DNA of 64,000 nucleotides from Luteimonas kalidii. Its GTDB lineage: Bacteria > Pseudomonadota > Gammaproteobacteria > Xanthomonadales > Xanthomonadaceae. How positions within the stretch are numbered: the stretch's first letter is position 1; every line of letters starts with the position of its first letter. The stretch lies in contig NZ_JARXRO010000015.1 in NCBI RefSeq assembly GCF_029887935.1, positions 62,001 to 126,000 on the forward strand. Direction: 5' to 3'. The notes beneath the pieces were generated by a model. The model saw only the letters and a program-made list of their open reading frames with translations, was not told the DNA's origin and did not search any database. Position numbers and translations under genes: made by a program. Positions 50,616 to 58,555 of this stretch are shown piece after piece.

Positions 50616-51671
50616 TCACAGGTTCGGCAGGTTGCCCCGGCTGGGGGCTTCCTTGCGCCGGCGGATGGCTTCCACGCACTCGCCGATCAGCTCCGGACCG
50701 CGGTAGATCAGGCCGGTGTAGATCTGCACCAGCGACGCGCCGGCGGCCATCTTCTTCACCGCGTCGGCCCCGGACAGGATGCCGCCCACGCCCACCAGCG
50801 GCACCGCCTCGGGCATCCGCGTGCGCAGCATGCGCAGCACCGCGGTGGACTTGTTCATCAGCGGCTCGCCGGACAGGCCGCCGGTCTCGCGCGAACGCGG
50901 ATCGTCCTGCACCGCGATCCGCGAGACCGTGGTGTTGGTGGCGATCACGCCATCCACGTGCAGGTCGGTGAGCACGCGCGCCGCGGCGTGAACGTCGTCG
51001 TCGGACAGGTCGGGGGCCATCTTCACCAGCATCGGCACCCGCTTGCCGTGCTGCGCGGCCAGGCGCTCCTGGGCTTCGCGCAGGATCGCCACGAGCCTGC
51101 GCAGCGACTGCTCTTCCTGCAGTTCGCGCAGGCCGGCCGTGTTGGGCGAGGAGATGTTGACGGTGATGTAGTCCGCCAGCGGGTACACCCGCTCCAGGCA
51201 GTGCAGGTAGTCGCGGTCGGCCGACTCGTTGGGCGTGTCCCTGTTCTTGCCGATGTTGATCCCGAGCGGGCCGGTGCGTCCGCGGGCGCGCTCCACGTTG
51301 CGCACCAGCGCGTCGACGCCGTCGTTGTTGAAGCCCAGCCGGTTGATCAGCGCGCGATGGCGCGGCAGCCGGAACATCCGCGGCGTCGGGTTGCCTGGCT
51401 GGGGACGCGGCGTGACCGTGCCGATCTCTACGAAGCCGAAGCCCAGGCCGAACAGCGCATCGATGTGGGCGCCGTTCTTGTCCAGGCCCGCCGCCAGCCC
51501 GACCGGGTTGGGGAAGGTGAGCCCGAGGATCGGAGTGGGGAACGGCCGCGCTCGCGCGCCCAGCAGCCGCGTCAGGCCCAGGGCGTGCGCGCTGTCGAGC
51601 GCACGCAGGCCAACGGCATGGGCGCGCTCGGCGTCCAGACCGAACAGCAGCGGGCGCGCGAGACCGTACAT
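50616..51671 (-). CDS. pyrD: Dihydroorotate dehydrogenase (quinone)
   Basis: 351 residues, class 2 membrane-associated enzyme of pyrimidine synthesis passing electrons to the quinone pool. The N-terminal helix [20 protein letters not shown] is the quinone-site and membrane-binding part. [13 protein letters not shown] and [21 protein letters not shown] are signature 1; catalytic Ser lies in [25 protein letters not shown] and ANTTVSR bind FMN and orotate. It starts 1 bp after the DUF4190 stop, so both are in one transcript. Confidence 0.96.
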   Translation of the reverse strand: MYGLARPLLFGLDAERAHAVGLRALDSAHALGLTRLLGARARPFPTPILGLTFPNPVGLAAGLDKNGAHIDALFGLGFGFVEIGTVTPRPQPGNPTPRMFRLPRHRALINRLGFNNDGVDALVRNVERARGRTGPLGINIGKNRDTPNESADRDYLHCLERVYPLADYITVNISSPNTAGLRELQEEQSLRRLVAILREAQERLAAQHGKRVPMLVKMAPDLSDDDVHAAARVLTDLHVDGVIATNTTVSRIAVQDDPRSRETGGLSGEPLMNKSTAVLRMLRTRMPEAVPLVGVGGILSGADAVKKMAAGASLVQIYTGLIYRGPELIGECVEAIRRRKEAPSRGNLPNL

Positions 51672-51672
51672 G

Positions 51673-51954
51673 TCAGCTGTTGAGCCCCAGCCAGAAAAGC
51701 CCGCCGAAGAAGGCGAACAGCACCACCAGGCCGACCAGGCTCAGTACCAGCATCGAGTAGCCCAGGATCAGGCCAGCCAGCGCCATGCCGTCGCCCTCCA
51801 GGCGCTCGGGCGCGCGACGCACCTCGCCACGGGCCAGGTGCCCGGTGACGATCGCGACGATGCTGCCGATCCAAGGCACGATGGTCCAGCCGAGGATGCC
51901 GGCGATCAGGCTGGTGATGGCCAGGCCGCTGGTCTGGCGGGGGGGCAGGGTCAT
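51673..51954 (-). CDS. DUF4190 small membrane protein
   Basis: 93 residues from the ATG at 51954. Two hydrophobic hairpins ([20 protein letters not shown] and [23 protein letters not shown]) with the family motif [16 protein letters not shown] between them. DUF4190 proteins are small inner-membrane proteins of unknown function, often with a Pro-rich N-terminus. It sits between a phosphoesterase gene (34 bp upstream) and pyrD (1 bp downstream). Confidence 0.82.
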   Translation of the reverse strand: MTLPPRQTSGLAITSLIAGILGWTIVPWIGSIVAIVTGHLARGEVRRAPERLEGDGMALAGLILGYSMLVLSLVGLVVLFAFFGGLFWLGLNS

Positions 51955-51988
51955 GTCGGCGCTCCGCTTGCGTCGGGTCGGGGGACGG

Positions 51989-52729
51989 TCATGGCGGCAG
52001 GCGGCCGTCGCGCAGCGCGTCGGCCCACTCGTCGAAGCCCCGATCGCGAGCCAGCTCCGCCGCCGGGGCGGGATCGTGTTCGACGGCGAGCAGTCGCGCA
52101 TGCCAGGTGCCGCTGTCGCGTTGCAGCATCGCATATCGGGCGGCGGGAGTCCCGCTCTGCATCACGTGCGGATGCGGGGCGCGGCCACGGAACGCCTGCA
52201 GGCCGACGCTGCCTGGATTCACGCACAGGCGGCCGTCTTCCAGCTCGATGACGCGCGGCACGTGGGTGTGCCCGCACAGGACCACGCGCGCGTCGATGCC
52301 GGCCAGGTCGGCGGCCAGTTCATCGGGTCTCGCGGCACGCGCGCCGTCGCGGTCGACGCGTTCGGACAGATTGCCCACGTCGCTGGCAGGCGTGCCATGC
52401 AGCAGCAGGACTTCGCCGTCGATCCTGGCCTGGTCCGGCAGCGCGGCCATCCAGGCGAGCTGCGCGGGGGTCAGGACCGCATGGGTCAGCCGGTCCGATT
52501 CCCCCATCGCCGCCGGATCGCCCTCCAGCAACTGGCGCTCGTGGTTGCCGCGGATGGTCACCGCCGGCAGGTCCATCAGCAGGCCCATGGTCTCGGCCGG
52601 CCACAAAGGGCCGGACGCCAGGTCGCCCAGGTTGGCGATGGCATCGCAGCCACGGTGGCGGATGTCGTCCAGCACCGCCCGCAGCGCGGGCAGGTTGCCG
52701 TGGATGTCCGAGATGACGGCGATGCGCAT
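51989..52729 (-). CDS. Calcineurin-like metallophosphoesterase
   Basis: 246 residues. All metal-binding motifs are in place: AVISDIHGNLPAL (Asp, His), ANLGDLAS, TIRGNHERQ, LLHGTP and VLCGHTHVPR. It resembles the YfcE/MJ0936-type phosphodiesterases; in vivo substrate unknown. A C-terminal extension of about 60 residues after VNPGSVGLQAFRG ends with DEWADALRDGRLPP. It starts 11 bp after the stop of the aldehyde dehydrogenase gene and is cotranscribed with it. Confidence 0.9.
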   Translation of the reverse strand: MRIAVISDIHGNLPALRAVLDDIRHRGCDAIANLGDLASGPLWPAETMGLLMDLPAVTIRGNHERQLLEGDPAAMGESDRLTHAVLTPAQLAWMAALPDQARIDGEVLLLHGTPASDVGNLSERVDRDGARAARPDELAADLAGIDARVVLCGHTHVPRVIELEDGRLCVNPGSVGLQAFRGRAPHPHVMQSGTPAARYAMLQRDSGTWHARLLAVEHDPAPAAELARDRGFDEWADALRDGRLPP

Positions 52730-52740
52730 CGCGCGACGCG

Positions 52741-54276
52741 CTACAGGTCGAACTTGATGCCCTGGGCCAGCGGCAGCGCGTCGGAGTAGTTGATGGTGTT
52801 GGTCTGGCGGCGCATGTAGGCCTTCCATGCATCCGAGCCGGACTCGCGACCGCCGCCGGTCTCCTTCTCGCCGCCGAAGGCGCCGCCGATCTCGGCGCCC
52901 GAGGTGCCGATGTTGACGTTGGCGATGCCGCAGTCCGAGCCCCAGGCCGCCAGGAACTGTTCGGCGCGCTTGAGGTTGGTGGTGAAGATCGCCGAGGACA
53001 GGCCCTGCGGCACGTCGTTCTGCATCGCGATCGCCTCGTCCAGCTCGCGGTACTTCATCACGTACAGGATCGGCGCGAACGTCTCGTGCTGGACGATGTC
53101 GGCATCGTTCGACAGGCCGGTGACGATGGTCGGCAGCACGAAGTAGCCCTTGCGGTCGGTGAGTGCGGCGCCGCCGGTCTCGATCGTGCCGCCGGCGGCC
53201 TTGGCCTTCTCCACCGCATCCAGGTAGGCCTGCACGCCCTCGGGGCTGTTGAGCGGGCCCATCAGGTTGGCCGGGTCGGTGGGATCGCCGATCTTGGTTT
53301 CCACCTGCCTGTAGGCGGTGACCAGCTTGGCCAGCACGTCGTCGTACACCGACTCGTGCACGAACAGGCGGCGGGTGGTGGTGCAGCGCTGGCCGGCGGT
53401 GCCGACCGCGCCGAACACGATCGCCGGGATCGCGAGCTTCAGCTCGGCGGTCTCGTCGACGATGATCGCGTTGTTGCCGCCCAGCTCCAGCAGGCTGCGG
53501 CCCATGCGGCGCGCGACGCGCTCGCCGACCATGCGCCCGACCTTGGTCGAGCCGGTGAAGCTCACCAGCGCGATGCGGCGGTCGTCGACGAACTGCTGCG
53601 CCAGCTCGCTGCCGGCGTCGTTGAACAGGAAGAACAGGTCCGGGAAGCCGCCCTTGCGCAGCGCCTCGTTGCAGATCTTCATCGAGGCGATCGCGGACAG
53701 CGGGGTCTTCGGCGAAGGCTTCCAGATGCAGATGTCGCCGCAGGCAGCCGCGACGAACGCGTTCCAGGCCCAGACCGCCACCGGGAAGTTGAACGCGCTG
53801 ATGATCCCGACCAGTCCGATCGGGTGCCACTGCTCGTACATCCGGTGGCCCGGCCGTTCCGAATGCATGGTCAGGCCGTAGAGCTGGCGCGAGAGGCCGA
53901 CGGCGAATTCGCCGATGTCGATCATCTCCTGCACCTCGCCATCGCCCTCGGGCTTGGACTTGCCCATCTCCAGCGCCACCAGCGAACCCAGCGCGTCCTT
54001 GTGCGTGCGAAGCGCCTCGGCGCACAGGCGCACGGCCTCGCCGCGACGCGGCGCCGGCGTGGTGCGCCAGACCTTGAACGCGGCCTGGGCGCGCTCGACG
54101 ATCAACTCGTAGTCGGCCTGCGAGGACGCACCGACGCGGGCCAGCACCTCGCCGGTGGTGGGGTTGACCGGTTCGATCGTGCTGGCGCCGCTGGCCGGCG
54201 ACCACTCGCCGTTGCCGAGGTAGGTGCCGGATTCTTCGGCCCCGAGGCCGAGCGCGGTGAGGACGGGATGGGTCAT
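52741..54276 (-). CDS. amaB: L-piperidine-6-carboxylate (2-aminoadipate semialdehyde) dehydrogenase
   Basis: 511 residues, ALDH7/antiquitin type. Diagnostic features are [20 protein letters not shown], catalytic Glu in [10 protein letters not shown], nucleophile Cys in [14 protein letters not shown] and the C-terminal [20 protein letters not shown] that binds the carboxylate of the substrate. It oxidises 2-aminoadipate 6-semialdehyde in lysine breakdown. Symbol follows the Pseudomonas gene and is by family only. It heads the leftward run ending at the EamA gene; tRNA-Arg lies 61 bp upstream on the same strand. Confidence 0.88.
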   Translation of the reverse strand: MTHPVLTALGLGAEESGTYLGNGEWSPASGASTIEPVNPTTGEVLARVGASSQADYELIVERAQAAFKVWRTTPAPRRGEAVRLCAEALRTHKDALGSLVALEMGKSKPEGDGEVQEMIDIGEFAVGLSRQLYGLTMHSERPGHRMYEQWHPIGLVGIISAFNFPVAVWAWNAFVAAACGDICIWKPSPKTPLSAIASMKICNEALRKGGFPDLFFLFNDAGSELAQQFVDDRRIALVSFTGSTKVGRMVGERVARRMGRSLLELGGNNAIIVDETAELKLAIPAIVFGAVGTAGQRCTTTRRLFVHESVYDDVLAKLVTAYRQVETKIGDPTDPANLMGPLNSPEGVQAYLDAVEKAKAAGGTIETGGAALTDRKGYFVLPTIVTGLSNDADIVQHETFAPILYVMKYRELDEAIAMQNDVPQGLSSAIFTTNLKRAEQFLAAWGSDCGIANVNIGTSGAEIGGAFGGEKETGGGRESGSDAWKAYMRRQTNTINYSDALPLAQGIKFDL

Positions 54277-54336
54277 GGGAATGCGGACTCCTGTACGCCG
54301 CGGGGCCGCGAAGCGGCAGCGGGCGCGTGCGATGGG

Positions 54337-54413
54337 TGGCGCCCCCGGCGCGATTCGAACGCACGACCTTCCCCTTAGGAGGGGGACGCTCTATCCAGCT
54401 GAGCTACGGGGGC
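54337..54413 (-). tRNA. tRNA-Arg (CCT)
   Basis: A 77-nt cloverleaf with encoded CCA on the minus strand. Acceptor GCCCCCG pairs with CGGGGGC, D-arm GCTCAGCTGGATAGAGC, anticodon loop CTCCTAA (anticodon CCT, reads AGG), T-arm with TTCGAAT. No terminator hairpin is obvious before the amaB gene 61 bp downstream. No second copy of its 3' end was noticed elsewhere in the window, so no integration scar. Confidence 0.96.
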
Positions 54414-54567
54414 AGCAGTGCGGGGATTTTCGCACGCGGCCCGGCGTTTCCCCAACCGTGCCGCCCGCGACGAGCGCGGCGACGCAGCGCGGTGGCGACA
54501 GGGCGCCCCGCGTCGATCCTGCGCCAATCCGTACCCGCGCGAAGCCGCGGGCGGGGTATTCGACGGG

Positions 54568-55236
54568 TCAGCGGTCCGCAGGAGACGCGGGGAAGCGCCG
54601 CAGAGTCTCGCCGACGATGGCATCCAGGCCGGCATCGCCGGCATCCGAGGCATGTACGCTGCCGCGGCTGTATGCGCTCCACAACAGGGCAATGGTCGCC
54701 GGATCGATGGCCTCCACCAGCAGGCCGCCTTCGACCTCCACATGATGGTGGACGCGCGCGGCCGGCGCCCCCGCGTTGCCGACCATCACCAGTTGCGAAC
54801 ATGTCCCGCCGGTGCACGCCACGCCCGCCATGGGCGTGCCCCGCACGGGATCGGCGGGCGTCGCGCGCACCTGGTCGACATCGCGCACGCCCGCGCGCCA
54901 GGCCAGCAGGAAGTCCGCGCCGGCCATGTCGTCCACCTTCCGGTAGCCCTTGTCCTGCATTGCGCGCTCGAGGGCGGACTGCAGCCGTGCGCGCAGCTGG
55001 GGATCCTCGATCCTGGGGTCATGTTCGGCCGCCAGCTGGCGCGGCATGGGGAACCAGGCGTAGGTGGCGCCGGGCATCGCGCTCGCCTCGTGCCGCACGG
55101 TGACGCGCTGCGGCGTATCCGGTGCACTCACCTGCGTCCCCGCGCAGGCGACACTGGCGATCGCGAGCGCGATCGTGATGACGAGCCGATCGACGGCACG
55201 GCGGCGCGGGGGGCAGGCGGGGCGGTACAGGTCCAT
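54568..55236 (-). CDS. DUF4136 lipoprotein
   Basis: 222 residues from the ATG at 55236, with GGAG 8 bp upstream. A basic N-terminus (YRPACPPRRRAVDR) and hydrophobic stretch end in a lipobox S-V-A-C with Cys near residue 32, so it should be lipid-anchored. The DUF4136 domain follows (TYAWFPMPRQLAAEHDPRIE near 58, SALERAMQDKGYRKVDDMAGADFLLAWRAG near 87-116). Function unknown. A loop with three Cys/Thr residues (GVACTGGTCSQL) is notable. It stands alone between tRNA-Arg and azurin. Confidence 0.82.
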   Translation of the reverse strand: MDLYRPACPPRRRAVDRLVITIALAIASVACAGTQVSAPDTPQRVTVRHEASAMPGATYAWFPMPRQLAAEHDPRIEDPQLRARLQSALERAMQDKGYRKVDDMAGADFLLAWRAGVRDVDQVRATPADPVRGTPMAGVACTGGTCSQLVMVGNAGAPAARVHHHVEVEGGLLVEAIDPATIALLWSAYSRGSVHASDAGDAGLDAIVGETLRRFPASPADR

Positions 55237-55436
55237 GTGTCGGCTCCGGATGGGGCGGGAAGGGCGCGGTCGTGCCGGCCCGTGCCCGAATCTACGCCTT
55301 CGGCGCGTCGACGTCGCGCAAATGCGCGCGACACCCGCGGCGCGGAGGTCGTGCACACGAGTCCCGCCGGAGTCCGGAGGCCGGACTCGCGCAGCGGCGC
55401 TGTCGGCACGCCGCGCACGACGACACGCCTGCGCGG

Positions 55437-55892
55437 TCAGGGCGTCACGGTCACCGTGCCGCGCATCAGCGACGCGTGTCCGGGGAACGAACAGAAGAAG
55501 GTGTAGGCACCGCCGGGCTCGAGCTTGCTGCCGGGCAGCGAGGCGGTCGCGGACTCGCCGCCGCCGACGAGCCTGGTCGCCGCCAGCACGCGCGCGTCGC
55601 CGGCCGGCACGTAGTTCGCCGCGGCGCCGGCCTTGATGCCGTCCTTGGCCACGGCATCGGCATCCGGGGTGGCGGTGAGCACGATGTTGTGGCCCATCGC
55701 GGCCACCGGCAGCTTGCCGGTGTGCTGCAGTTCCAGCGTGATGGACTTGCAGCCGGCCGAGACGCTGACGGTCTTCTGGTCGAACTGCATGTTGTCCCCG
55801 CCCTCGAGCTTGATCGTGCAGTTGGGCGCGGCCTGCGCGGCGCCCGCGCAGGCGAGCAGGGCCAGGGCGAGCAGGGAAGCGTGAAGGTGCAT
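55437..55892 (-). CDS. Azurin, type 1 blue copper protein
   Basis: 151 residues from the ATG at 55892, preceded by GGAG. Signal peptide LHASLLALALLACAGAAQA, then the mature protein starting APNCTIKLEGGDNMQFD. Copper ligands fit the azurin pattern: His in AAMGHNIVL, and Cys, His and Met in FFCSFPGHASLM (C-x4-H-x3-M). The disulfide Cys pair is NCTI / AGCKS. It shuttles electrons in the periplasm, for example to terminal oxidases or nitrite reductase. It lies next to remnants of a cbb3 oxidase assembly locus, one of its possible partners. Confidence 0.94.
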   Translation of the reverse strand: MHLHASLLALALLACAGAAQAAPNCTIKLEGGDNMQFDQKTVSVSAGCKSITLELQHTGKLPVAAMGHNIVLTATPDADAVAKDGIKAGAAANYVPAGDARVLAATRLVGGGESATASLPGSKLEPGGAYTFFCSFPGHASLMRGTVTVTP

Positions 55893-55983
55893 GGCGTACT
55901 CCGAGGGAGGTGGGTCGTTCCTGTGGACCGCATTGTCGCGCACCCGGCGCGCGCGCGGCTGAATCTGCGGCAGCCCACGCGGT

Positions 55984-56706
55984 TCACGGCAGCGGCCGGC
56001 AGCCGAGCGCCGCGAGCACGCCGTGCAGCGCGGGCACGCGCATCAGCCACGGTGCGGCGATGGCCAGCAGCCCCAGTGCGAGCACCAGCATCGCCGCGCC
56101 CGTGCGCAGGCCGGGGCGCTGCAGCCAGCGGCCCATGCGCTGGCCCGACCAGGTCAGCGGCAGCATCACCGGCAGGGTGCCGAGGCCGAAGGCGAGCATG
56201 GTCAGCGCGCTGTTGCGCGGATGCGCCTGCAGCCAGGCCACGGTCAGCAGGCTGAAGCTCAGGCCGCAGGGCAGCCAGCCCCACAGCGCGCCGATGCCGA
56301 GCCGACGCGGTAGGGTGTCAGCCGGAAGCAGGCGCCGCTGCAGCGGCTGCAGGAAGGCCCAGGCGCGCGTGCCGGGACGCGACAGGAAGCCGGGCAGGAC
56401 GCGCACGCCCAGCAGCCGCAGCGCGACCGCCACCAGCGCCGCACCGGCCAGCGCGCGCAGCGCGATGCCGAGCCACGGATTGGCCAGCAACCACACCAGT
56501 CCGTGGCCAAGGGCGCCTACCGCCAGCCCCGCCAGCGCGTAGCCGCCGATCCGTCCCAGGTTGAGCTGCAGCGCGCCGGCCCAGCCGCCGCCGGGCGCGG
56601 TCGCCGACAGTCCGGTGGCGATGCCCCCGCACATCGCGGCGCAGTGCAGTCCCCCGACCAGTCCGGCCGTGAGCGAGGCCAGCAGGACCAGCCAGTCAAT
56701 CGGCAT
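55984..56706 (-). CDS. Sulfite exporter TauE/SafE / UreH-like membrane protein
   Basis: 240 residues with about six membrane helices. The start LLASLTAGLVGGLHCAAMCGGIATG contains a Cys-His pair and a CxxxC-like motif (HCAAMC, residues 21-26) typical of the cytochrome-biogenesis/UreH-like branch found beside ccoS. A second motif is GALWGWLPCGLSFSLL. These proteins are encoded at the end of cbb3 oxidase assembly operons and are thought to handle copper. Its start overlaps the ccoS stop by 11 bp. Confidence 0.82.
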   Translation of the reverse strand: MPIDWLVLLASLTAGLVGGLHCAAMCGGIATGLSATAPGGGWAGALQLNLGRIGGYALAGLAVGALGHGLVWLLANPWLGIALRALAGAALVAVALRLLGVRVLPGFLSRPGTRAWAFLQPLQRRLLPADTLPRRLGIGALWGWLPCGLSFSLLTVAWLQAHPRNSALTMLAFGLGTLPVMLPLTWSGQRMGRWLQRPGLRTGAAMLVLALGLLAIAAPWLMRVPALHGVLAALGCRPLP

Positions 56707-56911
56707 CGGGCGTCCGGAGCGACGTCGATGGCGAGGTCGATGAGCTCGACAAGATCGTGCTGCGACGCGGCGTGTCGTCGTCGTTGGTGAGGATGTCGAG
56801 CGCGGGCGTGTCGAGATCGTCGAACTGGCCCCGCCGCACCGTCCACACGAACGCCCACACCGCCAACCCCAGCAGCACCAGGCCGATCGGCACCAGCAGC
56901 AGGATCCTCAT
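56696..56911 (-). CDS. ccoS: cbb3-type cytochrome oxidase assembly protein CcoS
   Basis: 71 residues. One N-terminal membrane helix (RILLLVPIGLVLLGLAVWAF), then VRRGQFDDLDTPALDIL, the hallmark of CcoS, and a Ser/Thr/Asp-rich tail. CcoS is needed for cofactor insertion into CcoN. Here its ATG overlaps the stop of a ccoI C-terminal remnant (ATGA), the normal ccoI-ccoS junction, but no other cco gene remains upstream. It may now be expressed from the ars promoter. Confidence 0.92.
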   Translation of the reverse strand: MRILLLVPIGLVLLGLAVWAFVWTVRRGQFDDLDTPALDILTNDDDTPRRSTILSSSSTSPSTSLRTPDAD

Positions 56912-57048
56912 GCGTCGCGCCTCGCCAGCCGCAGCGCGTTGAGGGTGACCGCCAGGGACGAGCCGGCCATGCCCAGTGCGGCGATCCAGGGCACCAGCGT
57001 GTTACGCGACGTGCCGCAGGCGGGGTCGTGGTGGATCACCGCGCGCAT
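56908..57048 (-). pseudogene. arsC-ccoI fusion remnant
   Basis: A 46-codon frame starting 11 bp after the arsH stop. Residues 1-18 (MRAVIHHDPACGTSRNTL) are the N-terminus of a glutaredoxin-type arsenate reductase with its active-site Cys, of about 140 residues normally. The rest (VPWIAALGMAGSSLAVTLNA then LRLARRDA) is the last helix of the CcoI/FixI copper P-type ATPase, normally over 700 residues. The junction lies near 56990-57000. The stop overlaps ccoS by ATGA. It reads as the scar of a large deletion that removed most of arsC, most of ccoI and whatever lay between. Confidence 0.85.
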
Positions 57049-57059
57049 GGCCGGCCCCC

Positions 57060-57869
57060 TCAGCGGCAGCAGGCCGGGCCGTTGGCGGTCCTCGTCGCCA
57101 CCGGTCGGGCCGGCATCGGAGGCGCGGATTCGACCGTGCCCGACGCCTGCGCCAGCGCGGTGGCCGCCGCCGCGCCCTTGCGTTCGCTGTAGCGGTCGGT
57201 GAGGTAGTCGCTGCGGCCGCGGACCATCCAGGTGAACTTCACCAGTTCCTCCATCACGTCGACCACGCGATCGTAGTACGGCGAGGGCTTCATCCGCCCG
57301 TCCGCGTCGAACTCCTGCCAGGCCCTGGGCACCGAGGACTGGTTGGGGATGGTCACCATCCGCATCCAGCGTCCGAGCAGTCGCAGCGCGTTGACCACGT
57401 TGAACGACTGCGATCCTCCGCAGACCTGCATCACCGCCAGCGTGCGTCCCTGGGTGGGGCGCACCCCACCGTCTTCCAGCGGCAGCCAGTCGATCTGGTT
57501 CTTGAACACGGCGGTCGGGCTGCCGTGGCGCTCCGGGCTCACCCAGACCTGGCCTTCCGACCACAGCGAGAGTGCGCGCAGCTCCTGGACCTTGGGATGG
57601 TCGGGTGTGGTGCTGCCCTGCAGCGGCAGGCCGTGCGGGTCGAACACGCGGGTCTCGGCGCCCATCGCGCGCAGCAGGTGTTCGGCTTCCAGCGCGAGCT
57701 TGCGGCTGTAGGATTCCGGCCGCAGCGAACCGTAGAGCAGGAGGATGCGGGGCGGGTGGGAGGGGTCCGCTGGATCCAGCCGGGCCCGGTCGGGGAGCTC
57801 GAGCGTGTCGGGAGCGAGGTTGGGCAGGTCGGTCACGGGCATGGGCATTGGCTGTCTTGTTGCGGTCAT
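57060..57869 (-). CDS. arsH: Arsenical resistance protein ArsH
   Basis: 269 residues from the ATG at 57869; ATGs at 57848 and 57842 are alternatives that fit the usual N-terminus better. It is an FMN/NADPH flavoprotein that oxidises toxic trivalent organoarsenicals. Seen are the FMN-binding [60 protein letters not shown] and [16 protein letters not shown]; the C-terminal 30 residues are a variable Ala/Pro tail ending in ACC. It is divergent from arsR and formerly led into arsC, now a remnant. Confidence 0.94.
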   Translation of the reverse strand: MTATRQPMPMPVTDLPNLAPDTLELPDRARLDPADPSHPPRILLLYGSLRPESYSRKLALEAEHLLRAMGAETRVFDPHGLPLQGSTTPDHPKVQELRALSLWSEGQVWVSPERHGSPTAVFKNQIDWLPLEDGGVRPTQGRTLAVMQVCGGSQSFNVVNALRLLGRWMRMVTIPNQSSVPRAWQEFDADGRMKPSPYYDRVVDVMEELVKFTWMVRGRSDYLTDRYSERKGAAAATALAQASGTVESAPPMPARPVATRTANGPACCR

Positions 57870-57894
57870 GATATTTCGACTATTCTAGAAATAT
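57857..57894. promoter_or_regulatory. Divergent arsH/arsR promoters with ArsR operator
   Basis: An AT-rich inverted repeat ATATTTC (57871-57877) / GAAATAT (57888-57894) lies in an otherwise very GC-rich region. On the plus strand TTGTTG (57857-57862), an 18-bp spacer and TATTCT (57881-57886) form a promoter for arsR. On the minus strand TTGCAT (57911-57906), 18 bp and TAGAAT (57887-57882) form one for arsH. Both -10 boxes share the palindrome centre, so bound ArsR would block both. The predicted arsR transcription start falls at the ATG at 57893. Confidence 0.65.
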
Positions 57895-58243
57895 GGAAAT
57901 GAAACATGCAACCGTTGCGCTCGCCGCACTCGGTCAGGACACCCGGTTGGCCGTGTTCCGCCTGCTGGTCGAGGCCGGCCCCGCGGGACTCGCGGCCGGC
58001 GTGATCTCGGAGACCTTGTCGGTTCCGCCGGCGACGCTCTCGTTCCATCTCAAGGAGCTGGGGTCCGCGGGCCTGGTCGTCGCGATGCCGCAGGGCCGCT
58101 CGATCCACTACCGCACCGACTTCGACGCGATGCAGGAGCTGATCGGGTTCCTGACCCACAACTGCTGCGGCGGCGACGCCGCGGCGTGCCGGCCGGCGCG
58201 ATCCGCGCCGGGTGCCAGGCGTCGAAAGGCGCCAGCAGCATGA
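57893..58243 (+). CDS. arsR: ArsR-family arsenic-responsive repressor
   Basis: 116 residues from the ATG at 57893 (MEMKHATVAL); the ATG at 57899 is an alternative. Winged-helix DNA-binding domain with the recognition helix in LSVPPATLSFHLKELGSAGL (residues 43-62) and the wing VVAMPQGRSIHYRTDF. The usual ELCVC metal site of helix 3 is absent; instead a C-terminal Cys pair NCCGGD and a further Cys (AAACRPA) could bind As(III), as in the group with C-terminal ligands. Its stop overlaps the ATG of the acr3 remnant (ATGA), showing the original operon. Confidence 0.9.
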   Translation: MEMKHATVALAALGQDTRLAVFRLLVEAGPAGLAAGVISETLSVPPATLSFHLKELGSAGLVVAMPQGRSIHYRTDFDAMQELIGFLTHNCCGGDAAACRPARSAPGARRRKAPAA

Positions 58244-58441
58244 GCGCACCGGGCTCCGCCAGAACGCACACGTCGTCCGCCACGCTGGCGCAGCGACGTC
58301 TTCGAACTCGCCGTCGCCACCGCGATCGTGCAGTTCACCGTCGAGTCGGGCACCGCACTGGCGACGGTGGTGGGGGTGCTGGTCGAGGTGCCGGCGATGC
58401 TGTCGCTGGTGCGCGTGGCCAACGGGTCGCGCGGCTGGTAG
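58240..58441 (+). pseudogene. acr3 (arsenite efflux pump) deletion remnant
   Basis: The start ATG overlaps the arsR stop and reads [13 protein letters not shown] in a frame typical of an ACR3 N-terminus. From 58295 a different frame reads [20 protein letters not shown] and ends at 58441 after VANGSRGW, the last 48 residues of ACR3 (about 350 normally). The middle of about 280 codons is missing and the two ends are out of frame, so no pump can be made. Together with the arsC scar this removes the classical arsenite-efflux route. Confidence 0.85.
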
Positions 58442-58555
58442 GGGCGCGCGACCGGTGATTCGTGTCCGGTCCACCCGGATAGCGGCGCAGGCCGCAACGA
58501 CGCCCGGCCGGGGCGACGTGCCCTCCGGGTTTCCATTCACTCCATCGGACATCGC

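Noticed and set aside
54337-54413. tRNA-Arg as an integration site for an island carrying the ars genes
   Set aside because: No repeat of the tRNA 3' end and no integrase were noticed nearby; the ars/cco scar is better explained by deletion.
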